Shown here: positions 29,585 to 40,848 of the stretch, piece after piece
Layout: the number at the start of each line of letters is the position of its first letter
Position numbering within the stretch: the stretch's first letter is position 1
Assembly (NCBI RefSeq): GCF_003576645.1
Contig: NC_044923.1
Coordinates: forward strand, 5,692,904-5,756,903
Origin: Ipomoea triloba
Taxonomy: Eukaryota > Streptophyta > Magnoliopsida > Solanales > Convolvulaceae
Direction of reading: 5' to 3'
Length of the DNA stretch: 64,000 nt
The notes under the pieces: model-generated
Seen by the model: only the letters and a program-made list of their open reading frames with translations
What the model was told of the DNA's origin: nothing
The model's database searches: none
Program-made: the position numbers and the translations under genes

Positions 29585-32500
29585 ATGGCCTTTACGAGAA
29601 TGTTGAGATGCCTTTCTCGAAGCTTTACAACCGTTTCTTCCATCTCACCACGAGTCTGTATCGTCGGTAGCGGACCCGCCGGATTTTACACCGCCGACAA
29701 GGTGATTTCCAGATTAGATTCAACGAGTTCCGATATTTTTTGGGGAATCAAGTTGCTCAGATGATGCTAATTTTGTTAACATTTTTATTAATTGAAATTA
29801 GTATTTTAATTTACTGTGGATTTTATTTTATTTGCAATATTAGATTCTGAAAGCGCATGAAGGCGCTCAAGTCGATATAATCGACCGCTTACCGACGCCG
29901 TTTGGGTTAGTCCGATCTGGTGTTGCTCCAGACCATCCTGAAACCAAGGTCTGCTCTTTACTCTCTTGCTCTTTCTATGTGATCTTTACATTTGCGTTTC
30001 AAATGTTGAGTTTTACTTCTATGCCTGGACTATAAACTATAAATGAGCAAGGTCAAATAAAGTATTTAAACTTGTATTAGTTGTATATATACACACACAT
30101 GTTGGATGAGGTGGGACTAGGCTTTCCATTGAGTAGTCATTGGCAAACTTTGCCTTAAATTAGTGAATGTGTATATGTTCAATTCCATGGCTTTTGTTTC
30201 ATTTATAAGGAGAGGCTTGAGAAAGAAAGTGGCTTATCTTATAATGCTTTGCACTATTCTATTTTTATTGTAGATTGACGGCTGTTAACTTGAGTGAGTG
30301 TGTCTAGATGTACTTTGTACATTTCATTGATTCAATTAAATTTTGATTTTTTTGAGATAGTTCTCTTAATATGCTTAGTTTACCAGAATATTTGGAACAG
30401 ACTGTGACAAACCAGTTTTCTCGGATAGTTCAAAATGGCCGCTGCTCATTCCTTGGGAATGTCTCTCTTGGATCTTCGATATCTTTGTCTGAGCTACGTG
30501 GTCTGTATGATGTGGTAATATACTAGTTCTTTCTGAGTGGTCTATCCCTCTTTGCTTTATCAGCTTTTTGGTGTCTTAATTTACTGTTTCGATGTGCATT
30601 AAATTTTTCTGCAGGTAGTGCTTTGCTATGGTGCTGAAAGTGACAGAGCGCTTGGCATTCCTGGAGAAGTACATATCATAAACTTGACGTTCTCCTATCT
30701 TTTTCTTCTATTTTATGTGTGAAATAAATTGGATGTTATGGGTGATGTTATTTGATGGGTTGCTTTCTTGCTTCTGCCTTTTGGTGAAGAGAATGATGCT
30801 TTCTGTTCTTAGCTTTGTGTGTGCATGTCTTGCAGGCTTTGGCAGGGATATATTCTGCTAGAGAGTTTGTCTGGTGGTATAATGGGCACCCAGACTGCAG
30901 AAACTTGGCTCCAGACTTGAAGAACACAGATACTGCTGTTGTTGTTGGTCAGGTATCTGCATTTCTTCCGCATAAGTGTGTCTCTACATTCAAGGATCAA
31001 AAGTAGTCAAGACACACTAATACAGAATGTTTAGAGTTGCCTACTGACTCTTGATTCTTTAACTGAGCCATATCCTTTGGATTCAAACCCTTTACTTCTG
31101 AATTAAAACCAGAACTATGTTAATTAATGTTACAGGGTTGATTTTATTAAGATGGTCACTGGAATTCAAAGTGAACAGTCCTTTATGTTGCTTGAATTTG
31201 GTCTCACTATGTCTACACTCCTGGATGTTTCTTGAATTAGGAGTTTTTTCCAGATTTAATGATGTTAATTAAAAGTGCTATCCTTTTTCTAATATCTTAT
31301 AGTATGAAGAAAATTATTATATGGTTTAATATTTTTCTGGTTGGAGTTTATGTTGCTTTCACTGTACTGCTTTAACAATTTTCTTGCCATGTCCAGGGAA
31401 ATGTAGCTCTTGATGTGGCCCGTGTACTTTTACGATCAACCTCTGAGTTGGCAAAAACTGATATTGCTTCCCATGCTTTGGCTGCTCTAGAAGAAAGCTC
31501 TATAAGGTATTTTTCTCTGGTTTTCTATGATCTGGAAATCACTTGCCCTTTTGTGAATTAATTGATGCCCATGATTGAAATTACCTGCAGAAAAGTTTAT
31601 GTGGTTGGCAGACGTGGACCAGTGCAGGCATCTTTCACTGCAAAGGAGTTACGTGAAATTCTTGGTTAGTATTTGAACACCATCATTCTAGGTTCTGTTC
31701 GTTGAACATATACCCAACTAGATAGATTTGGATTTAAGCTTTTAGCGGCTGGGTTGAGTAAGATATTGGATATACTAGCATCTTGTCTTGTCTTTTAAAG
31801 ATGCAGATTTGGTTACCTACATGTTTATTGATGTTTTCATCATAAAAGTTAAAGTATGATTTGAAGGAGAAAGGAATTGTGAATGTTCTTCTTTTTCCGT
31901 ATTATGAAACTATTATTCCATCAGGTATCAAGAATTTGTATATTCACATTGAGGAAGCAGATCTGCATAAAACACCCGCTGATGAGGTATATTTCTTTCT
32001 ACATCATTTTACATGCTCTGTATTACTAAAAACCTGATTCCTTGAACAACAGTAGACTAGCATTACAACATTTGCAATTCTTACAACTTACAGGAAGTAC
32101 TAAAGAATAATCGGATCAATAGGAGAATTCACGAGTTGCTCTCTAAGGCAGCTACTTCTGCAGCTCCATTTCCTACTCTTGGCCAACGTGAATTACACTT
32201 TGTTTTCTTTCGAAAACCGGAAAGGTTTTCAGAATCAGATGCTAGACCTGGTCATGTAGCTGGTGTGAACTTTGAGCGCACAATTATTAGAGGTAGACTT
32301 GTATAATACTCCGTAATTGCCTTTTCAGCTTACTTCCTTTATATTGTTCTTCTGAACCTTTCTTTTATTTCTTTGTAAGCATTGCAGAATAAAACAACTG
32401 AAGTTAGTTTTATTTAACAGGAGGAAAAAAAAAACAGGAGATGTCGTGAAGACAAGATATGAATAAGTTATTTGGTTTTAAATTAAAATTATGAGGATTT

Positions 32501-33572
32501 GATGGAATAATTTAGCTTGCTTTGGCCATTTTTCAGAAGATGTTGGGTCTGGGAAACAGGTTGCAGTTGGTACAGGACAGTTTGATGACTTGGAATGCGG
32601 GTACAATGTTGTTTTGGCTTTATTTATAAATTTGCATATCTTATGATTATAAATTGACTCCAATATGCATTGAGATGCAAGAGCTAAAATGAATGAAAGG
32701 GGGAAGCTGGTAACCAAATAAAGTTGGGAATTAGAAAAATGTGACCTTGGGAAATTTATTCTACCATGTGTCCATATTTGCACTAGTGCCATTATAGTAC
32801 TTACTGCTTGATGCTTCTGAAATTAGCATACCATGCTCTCACTGTTTGCCAGGCTGATTTTGAAGAGTATCGGTTATAAATCAGTATGTGTTGAGGGCTT
32901 ACCTTTTGATCCCCGGAATGGTATGTGAAAGAAATGCAGCTCTGCAGAAAATATATTTAATATTATTATGCCTATATGTATTTTCCTAATTGTTTTCAAA
33001 ATTCTGGATGAATACTATGGTTTCTACGCTTATGAAAATTTAATTTGATGCATGCTCATATGATTCTTAGTCTTGGTTTCCTTCCGGCTTCCCCAGGCAT
33101 AGTTCCAAACATTAGAGGCCGTGTCCTAAGTGATTCTACAGGAGACCTCACAGAGGTCGAGAAGGGTTTATACGTATGTGGTTGGTTGAAAAGAGGACCA
33201 ACTGGAATCATCGCTACCAATCTTTACTGTGCTGAAGAAACTGTAAGTCAGCAATTCCTCCTCTATCAGAACACATTAATTTACTCTAGTAGGAGGTGAT
33301 TACACGTTTGTAACTGATCACTTGATTCATGGCAGGTTGCTAGCATTTCTGAAGATATCAAGAAAGGAATTCTACCATCCACATCTGACCCGTCATCAAA
33401 GCCGGGGAGGGAGGGCCTCCTTCAACTACTGGACAGTAAGAACTCCACAGTCATCCCATTCGAGGGCTGGCAGAAGATCGATGCTGAAGAGAAAAGGCGA
33501 GGGTGTTTGAAAAACAAACCCAGAGAAAAACTCACCAGTTGGCAGGAACTATTTGAAGTTGCCAGGAAATGA
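29585..33572 (+). CDS. MFDR: NADPH:adrenodoxin (ferredoxin) oxidoreductase, mitochondrial type
   Basis: Thirteen exons join in frame to 488 aa: 29585-29701, 29844-29948, 30401-30514, 30615-30668, 30836-30952, 31397-31506, 31591-31664, 31925-31986, 32094-32292, 32537-32600, 32853-32920, 33097-33242, 33336-33572. All introns are GT-AG. An FAD-binding GSGPAG (residues 28-33) follows a short basic, Ser/Arg-rich leader typical of mitochondrial import. [15 protein letters not shown] is the family signature. A second dinucleotide site [13 protein letters not shown] (about 166-178) and [10 protein letters not shown] bind [19 protein letters not shown] is the conserved C-terminal FAD contact. The enzyme passes electrons from NADPH to the mitochondrial ferredoxin used in biotin and Fe-S cluster biosynthesis. 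Length and all motifs look complete. Confidence 0.95.
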
Positions 33573-36049
33573 AGATTTCTCGCAATTCACAAACCAGAAC
33601 ATAATTCGGTTTTGACAGCAATGCCCCCCACCCGATTCAATCCTTTTCTGATTACGGATGACATTTCACTTCTGGGTTAGTATACATGAATTCATTCGAG
33701 TTCAATACTTGACTTGAGCTGTATTGCATTCTTGGAGTTCATACATTAGGCTAGAAATAATTATTTCTTGAATAATTGAAGCTCTTGTATGGTGCTATGT
33801 TGTTAAAATCCCAGATGCTCTTGAGAAACAAAATTTTTCTTATAATTGAAACATTTTTAGAACAAATATGGTGATGAATTATGTATTTTTGAAATCAAAT
33901 ACAAGAAAGAGGTATTGAGGTTGAGAGTTTCAATTGAAGGCTGTATTTCAGATGTCGGTTTTTCATTTGCTCTAACATTAATTGAAAAGATATATGCCAT
34001 TTTATTGTGAAACTGCATATTTATATTTTATATATTTCATAATACAAGATAGAAATTGTTGTGTTTGTCCAATATAATAAATGGTGTTTTGGTTCTGTGT
34101 GTTCCAAGTGGATCCATTATGCAGAGTTGATTGAGAGATTGGAGAATATCATGATGGTGAAATTGACCCCAAATGTCACCTCCTCTAGTTTTTGTGCCAT
34201 GTCAACATTCCACTCTGCTACTATATAGTATCCTTGCAAAATTCTTCTCTTTTTTTTTTTTTTTAATACTACTAACTCTATTACAATGCAGTATCTGTTC
34301 ATAACTACTTTTTCAACCTATTGAAGCACAAGAGTCAGTATTGCCTCCACTGAGGCTCGAACCCACCACCTCCGGTATAAAGGGAAGGGTTTGATGCTAC
34401 TGGACCACAAGGTCCTTGGCTGCAAAATTATTCTTAAATCTTCAGCCTTCCATTTTATCCAAAACACCAACCCTCACCCCCACCCCCACCCATTGACAAT
34501 TCCTACCCAACTAAAAAGTGCAAACTTATATTGGTCATCGATATGTGAGAATGATTAAGGGCTAGAAATCAAGAGAAAATTGTAATGACATATTTCTAAT
34601 TGTGGGTAATGCACTGAAATATTTACAAAAATGACACAACAATTTTGTTAAATTTTTCCCTTGCTTTAGAATTGTTTATTTTCCTAGATTAATGGTTAAA
34701 ATTAGTTTGCAGTTTTACTTGGATGGTCCTTCTCACAAGATTCAACTCGTATATATAAACACATCCATTCATATGTATTTGTTGTAGTAATGGCAATTAA
34801 TGCAAAAGAATGTATAGTACACAACTATACAAATTCATTACCGTTGAGTTGGACTAGAACTGGACGATGTGGCATGCCGGTTGAATAGAATTAGACCGAA
34901 GGAGAGAAATTAGGACATTGACTAGTATATTATATATACATAGGCCAATACATTACACACACACATACACAATTAAAATATACGCTTAAAATATTGGCAT
35001 GGCCTGACATATTTTCTTAAATGGACCTTATATAGACTCAAGTCTGACCTTTTTATTAAAAAGGTCAAATCAAGTCGAGTCAAAACTAGACCGAGTCGTA
35101 GGTCCCTATTTGGGGCCTGGCCTATTCCCTCCCCTAATTCTATTATATTCCATTTTAATCCTAATCCTAATCCTAATCCTAAAATCTTGTGTGGTGGGCA
35201 AATGGGGCCTAAAATAGAATTAATGTAGTAATGAAGACTACTTGTTTGTGGAAACTATGTTCTCTCATTTCCTAGGATTTTTCACACATTAATTCCCACA
35301 CAGTAGTGTTACTTAATCTGATCTCTTACAGTACCCAACAATCCCTAGTTTTTGTTTGACATTATTTTCCAACTAGTGCTGCATGCTGCCCCATATCTCT
35401 TCCAAATGCAATGAATTATCATTTCACAGAGGTGATATGATATGATATGATATTAATTCATGCATTCAAACTGGTGTTGAAAGCAACTGGGAAAGCTTAG
35501 CTTATTCCTAATCAAATACTACTTGTGTAAGTAATAAATTAACTACTCAAAATATTATTTGAAAAAAGGATGCAACAAAACTTGATGATGATGATGTGAT
35601 TGACTCCAAGCAAGAACTTTAATTTTTTTTCTAATTTGATTTATTCATAGCCTCATCATGAACTTAATTGAATATGCAAAACTTGAGACGTGTCATGTTA
35701 AGGATCATTCGGTTCATGCAACAAGTGAGGATCGAGATTGCAAATTTTAGTTACCTGTAGTGGTGGAAGCAGAAAAGTCGTGTTCGGGGTCAAAATTATA
35801 AAGAAAATTTATAATATCAATCGATATATATTGATAGTATCTCATATCATTATATTATATATACAATACATGATTGTATCAAGTATTATTGATAATGATT
35901 TTTAATGATACTCTGTGCAATACTGGGTCAGGTTGAATGCATATTTTATATATGAAACCTGCATATAACGCAACCTAATCCACCATGTGTGTGTATAATT
36001 TTTTTTAAAAAAGATTTAGTGTGTGTGTGTGTGTATAATTAATTAATGG
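33573..36049. other. Gene-free AT-rich spacer
   Basis: Downstream of the reductase no coding sequence is supported. It holds a SINE (34244-34420), a CTAATC-type short repeat (35156-35180), an ATGAT run (about 35430-35455) and (TG)n near 36020-36034. Confidence 0.6.
34244..34420 (-). mobile_element. tRNA-derived SINE, family 1, with A tail
   Basis: On the minus strand: GCCAAGGACCTTGTGGTCCAG (A-box region), GGTTCGAGCC (perfect B box), then a body ending AACAGATACTGCATTGTAAT and GAGTTAGTAGTATT before an A tail. A 9-bp direct repeat TGCAAAATT lies at 34235-34243 and 34421-34429. Confidence 0.85.
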
Positions 36050-36530
36050 GTCATACTTGTGTGAGACTGTCTTATGGATCCTTATTTGTGAGACGAGTCG
36101 GGTCGGGTTGAATCAACATGCTAATGCCATATTTATATGCGCAAATGTCATACTTATATGGTCAAATGTAATACTAATCAGGAATAAATTTTTGTTATTT
36201 ATAAAGGAAAATGTAATACTTTTGAAGAAATATGTATAGTAATAATTTTGTATTTTGATGTAAATGTATTATATTTTCCATCAAAAGTATTACTTTTTTC
36301 ATAATAAGTAATGTTCCCCTTACTTATAAGGAAAAATATAATATTTTTGAGGAAAAATATAATACTTTTAAATCGAAATGTAAAAGTATTACATTTTCCC
36401 TTCAAAGTATTACATTTACCATTATAAGTAACAAAAAATTTATTCCTGATTAGTATTACATTTGAGCATATAAGTATGACATTTGTGCGTATAAGTATCA
36501 CATTTTCACCTTGCCCCACCCGGCTCATGA
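36050..36530. mobile_element. Inverted-repeat element built of TGTAATACTTTT-type units
   Basis: The left arm reads GTCATACTTATATGG, TCAAATGTAATACTAATCAG, GAATAAATTTTTGTTA. The complement of the right arm (about 36405-36490) reads nearly the same. Between them the words GTAATACTTTT and AAAGTATTACATTT recur many times in both directions. The left border GTGTGAGACTGTCTTATGG resembles the ends of the smaller element at 60968-61130. No coding content. Probably a foldback or MITE-like element. Confidence 0.65.
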
Positions 36531-36759
36531 TGAAAGTAAAATAATTACTAGAATGTAGTTAATTCTAAAAGTTTTTATAATTGTCTTTTAACATTTTATT
36601 ATTTTTAGTTCTAAACTAATAAATTTGTTTGAAAAAATAAAAAATTTAGTTATTATATTTGAATATTTTATATTTAGTATAACTAGTGACTTTTATTATT
36701 TTATTATGTGTAAATAATTTAAATATTGTTATTATATTTTGAAAATTTTTAATAAGATA

Positions 36760-36930
36760 ATAAGTGGTGGGTACCCGGTGAGATGGTGTGAGTTTCGAAA
36801 AAGTTCACCCGCTTCGTGTCGGGGTCAAGGGCCGATGGGGGTAAGCAGAAAAAAGTATAAAGTTGGCCGAGTGGTGGATATAGCTATCCCCGATCCACCT
36901 CGACTCATACTTTTACATCCCTATTAAACC
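36760..36930. repeat. Unclassified dispersed-repeat-like fragment
   Basis: A locally GC-rich island (GGTACCCGGTGAGATGG through CCCCGATCCACCTCGAC) in AT-rich surroundings, ending CATCCCTATTAAACC. The composition suggests a transposon end. I see no coding content and cannot name the family. Confidence 0.35.
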
Positions 36931-37029
36931 ATTAAATAAACACCTTAATTGCTTTAATTCTACTCCTTTATACTCATATTTATTCCCAAATAATGCTATT
37001 AGTAATGACTAATGATGCCAAATTTATTT

Positions 37030-37175
37030 TTTTGAGTACTACTAACTCTGTTACAATGTAGTATCTGTTCATAGCTACTTTTTCAACCTACTGAAGCACA
37101 ACGAGTCAATAGCTGCCTCCACTGATACTTGAACCCACTCCCATCATCCATGTGAGAGTGTTAACTGGGACACCG
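37030..37175 (-). mobile_element. 5'-truncated SINE, family 1, with 16-bp target-site duplication
   Basis: The element is flanked by GATGCCAAATTTATTT at 37014-37029 and again at 37176-37191. On the minus strand it starts CCGGTGTCCCAG and runs through a diverged B box to AACAGATACTACATTGTAAC and GAGTTAGTAGTACTC. The A-box head is missing, so it was truncated at the 5' end on insertion, as target-primed reverse transcription would give. Confidence 0.9.
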
Positions 37176-37756
37176 GATGCCAAATTTATTTAATTGGAAA
37201 TAACAAAAGATACAACTTTAATCAATACTAAATATAAACTCAATCATTAATATAATCTTCACAATTACTTTCATTCAATCATTCTTATTGACACACACAA
37301 ACACAACATATATATATAGTATAGTTGCTGATGAACAAATGAAGTGTTGATTTATTAGTAGAATGTATAGGTTCAGCCCCCCTTAAAATATTCCAAATAA
37401 GTCATGTTATGATCTCATCAATGTTTCCATGACAAGAAACAAGTGGGAATTCCATAATATATATATGTTTTTTTTTTCCTTACAAATTCTTCTACGTACT
37501 GTACTCCATCCCATACAGTCTTGTTTCTGACCCATTACATGATAGATGGATAGATGTAAAACTTTCAATCCTTGTTTTCATTAGGGTTTTAGATACTTAT
37601 GTGCCGACCTATATTAATGTGGATGTATACAACTGAAAAATCTTTAATTTACGAAAAAATTTGTAATTACTGTATGTGTTTTGGATGAAGCCTGCATTGT
37701 GAACCTAGTCATCAAAGGATTACAAGAAAGTAAATTCAGACTAGGTTATTAATAAT

Positions 37757-38226
37757 AGGAATAAGAATCAAATATGTCATCGAATTGCACACGATAATAC
37801 AATTAGACCATTGTTGAACCTAAAAAACCTACAATTGAATTCCTAAACTAACCAATTACATGCAATTCCTCCAATTTACAAATTTCTAATAGGTAACCAT
37901 AAGTTTAAAGTATTTTAAAAAAATAAATAATTATTAATTTTTTTTTTTAAAAAGGACGCCCCCGCAGGAAACTTAGAAACTTTGGAGCCATGGCCAGAGA
38001 CAAAGAAAGTTTCTTCGTCTCCCGCGAATACTTTTTTTTTTTTTTTAATTTTAATAATTATTTATTTTTTTGATTTTTTTTTAAAAATTTAGCGTTATCT
38101 AATATAAACTTGTAAATTGGAAGAATTGCATGAAATTTGTTAGTTTAATCTAGGCATTCAATTGTAAATTTTTTTGGTCCAATTGCATTACCTGTGCAGT
38201 TCGATGGCCTATTTAACTATTATTCC
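37757..38226. mobile_element. Foldback (hairpin) element, hAT-MITE-like, with 8-bp target repeat
   Basis: The left arm from AGGAATAAGAATCAAATATG and GTCATCGAATTGCACA is matched in reverse complement by the right arm ending at GTGCAGTTCGATGGCC...TATTATTCC. The arms extend about 180 bp, with internal AATAAATAATTATTAATTTTT facing the same word reversed. The centre (37956-38030) is a GC-rich loop with its own GAAACTTTGG/AAAGTTTC pairing. The flanks carry TTAATAAT at 37749-37756 and 38227-38234. No ORF. Confidence 0.75.
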
Positions 38227-38255
38227 TTAATAATATTTGATATAATCGTGTATTA

Positions 38256-38465
38256 TATATATGATAATACTGAATACAATCGAAACGAATTAATATTATT
38301 GATATGCGACAACAAGTAGGCAATAAGATACAACTTAAATGGGGTGAAATTTGAGCATGCATGCATGTGGTGGGAGGATTTGACTTCCCACCCACAAATT
38401 TGATTTGCCAAAATGTTACATTGATTTGCCAGAACCAAGACGATGAGGGCAACAAGGATCTTCAT
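38256..38465 (-). CDS. Possible small secreted peptide ORF (uncertain)
   Basis: A 70-codon minus-strand frame opens with MKILVALIVLVLANQC, a good-looking signal peptide, and has three Cys in the next 30 residues. A TATATATATT stretch lies 15-30 bp before the ATG, which is close for a TATA box. The C-terminal half is Tyr/Ile/Leu-rich low-complexity and could be intronic or non-coding. No family is recognised. Chance is a real possibility in this AT-rich DNA. Confidence 0.2.
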
Positions 38466-39696
38466 GACAACCCATAAAAATATATATAGTGAGAGAGAGA
38501 GAGTAGTGAAGGTGAATTATTTTGGTTAACATAATATATGATGTTCAATGTATTATATATGTATGCCCCATTGTGTTTTTCTGTTCTTTTTGTTCTTTAA
38601 CATTTTCCCCCTTGATTCGATGTATTAAACAAATCAGAAAAAAAAAAAAGAAAAAAAAAGCATATTATATATGCATACAAGTTTTTAATACAAAATATCC
38701 CCAAGTTTAACACCAACAAACAAATTGTAAACTTATTAAGACAAGACATGAAAGTACAAAAGTAAAAAGAATTCCGTTAATTAATTTTTAATTTGAAATT
38801 AATTTGGCGAATTAAGACAACTTCAAAGGCTGCTAAGACCATTCCAATCAATGCATCTTGGTGTGGTTTTTGAGGAAACAATGCATACGTGGAGGAGAGA
38901 ATGTGAGGAAAGAGAACAAAAGGGTTCTTTGCTGAAGGAGCAGCTTGGTTTTTTAAGCTATGTAGGCCCCACCAATTAAGAATGCAATGGTTAAAGAAAG
39001 CCTCGCGTGATCGAGGCACCAATCTCACGCCGGCGGGCGGGTGTTTAAATCTTTTTTTTTTAAATTTTCATTTTTTCCCTTTTCTCTTGTTTTCTCTTTC
39101 CTAGTCACACCTGCAAAAACTTCTAAAAAACTACAACTATTGGAGATGCTCTATGCACTTCAATTCCAAGCTGAATTGCACTAACAAACTTCTATCAAGG
39201 CCACAATAGTGTCCTTAGCTTTTTAGTTTTTGAGTTTACACATGTTATAACCAACACACGTATTTCGTGTATTATAGCTAATTTTATGTATTTATTTATT
39301 TATTTATGTTGATGAATTAATATATAGAGCTCGCAAACCTCGTGGGGAATCATCAATATGGAAACATATATATACATACATATCCAGGTAGTACTATGTT
39401 GTCGATCATTATAACATTATAATTAAGTAGTAGATGAGATTGAGGAAGATTTTGAGGCCATGAACTTGGTCTTGGCATTGCTTGCATGGTCACCTTGATT
39501 TTCAACAAAGAGAATCTTGCACATTAGTATATACTTAGGCACTATATATGTGAGTTCATTAAGTGGGGTCCAAGTGTAATAAAAAGTAATAGTATATGTA
39601 TTTTTATTACTTTTAATTTTATTTTTTACATACTGACACGACGTGCTCTGATTGATTAAAAAAAAATTATGTTAAGAGCAATTCCAATAGCGTAGG

Positions 39697-39732
<36 letters not shown>

Positions 39733-40616
39733 CCTTTTAGGAAATAGAGGACTGAGAGAGTGAAAAAATAAAAAATAAAAAGAGAAAGAAAAAGAAAAAA
39801 GAAAGAGTACTTAGGGTAGCCGTCACGCGCTTGCGTGCACTGCATAGGCACTGACTAGTTGTGTGTTTTTTTAAATAATCTGCAATTAAAGCATAAAAAA
39901 CTCTATTCCTGCAACATACTCACTTTTCTCTTTTCTATTCTCTCCCCTCCACCTCTCCCAAAAACCCAACCCAAAAAAAATAAAAAATAATTAAAAAAAA
40001 ATCCCTATTGAGATTGTCCCAAGTTTTTATTCCTTTCATTTTTCGTTTCTCTCATAAAACCTAAACATACAATAAATTAAAAATTTTATTTTTTAAAGTA
40101 CACTTATTATTTTTGTGAGCTATATAATTGATGGATAATGATGGTGATGATAGGGTGCATTTTGTGTTGTGGTGTGGTGATATCCACACAGGATTATGAT
40201 GGGGCTATTGGGGCTAGTAGTTAGGATTCCAAAGATTAAATGAAATCTTAAATGGGGTCCCCTAATGTTGTTTCAAGATTCATCATGTCTCCCTCTCCAT
40301 TTACCCTCTCCTTCTTGATTTTGACATCCATCTTCACTTGCATGCTACCATTCTGAATTACTTTCATCAATATGCATGTATCATTTTACTCTAAAAATAA
40401 TAAATTGTATTTATACATATGATATGTGTACCGCCGGTGTTATTTCACATCGTAAAATCATTTAAAGAAAAGAGATTGATTATCAACTTAATTCATGTTT
40501 TGAATTTTGGGCCCGACATGTTCTAATTGATAATTTGTATGTTTTTTCATTGATTTATTGTACTAAACTGAGGTCACATACGTGTTAATTAATAATTCTA
40601 TTATCATTACTTTTTA
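38466..40616. other. Gene-free spacer with low-complexity tracts
   Basis: GA repeats (38490-38505), A-rich runs (38637-38660), an ATT run (39700-39732) and several GA/AAG tracts. Words like CCATTCCAATCAATGC (38843) and CTATTGGAGATGCTC (39137) are the kind of ends seen on common plant MITEs. A 33-codon minus ORF (about 39430-39535) has no recognisable match. Nothing here is supported as a gene. Confidence 0.55.
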
Positions 40617-40848
40617 CTCTATTCGTCTCATTTTATGTTCGTGGTTCAGTTAATGAGGTTTGACTGATGTTATTTTTAATAAAATTTTTCATAATATTAA
40701 GTTTAGTATTAGTATATAAAATTTATATATGTAGAAACGATATTAAAAAATAATGTTAGGATACAAAAGAAAATAAGCAAAAGAAAAAGAAAAGAGTTGA
40801 TCTGATTAATAAATAATAAACATAATAGGTAAAATGAGATAGATGAAG
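40617..40848. mobile_element. Stowaway-like MITE
   Basis: Terminal inverted repeats CTCTATTCGTCTCATTTTAT on the left and, reversed, CTTCATCTATCTCATTTTAC on the right, flanked by TA on both sides. About 232 bp, AT-rich, no ORF. The CTCC/CTCT...GTCTCATTTTAT end with TA target is the Stowaway (Tc1/mariner-derived) pattern. Confidence 0.8.

Noticed and set aside
39430..39535. 33-codon minus ORF starting MCKILFVENQ
   Set aside because: Too short, no family resemblance, no promoter or splice evidence.
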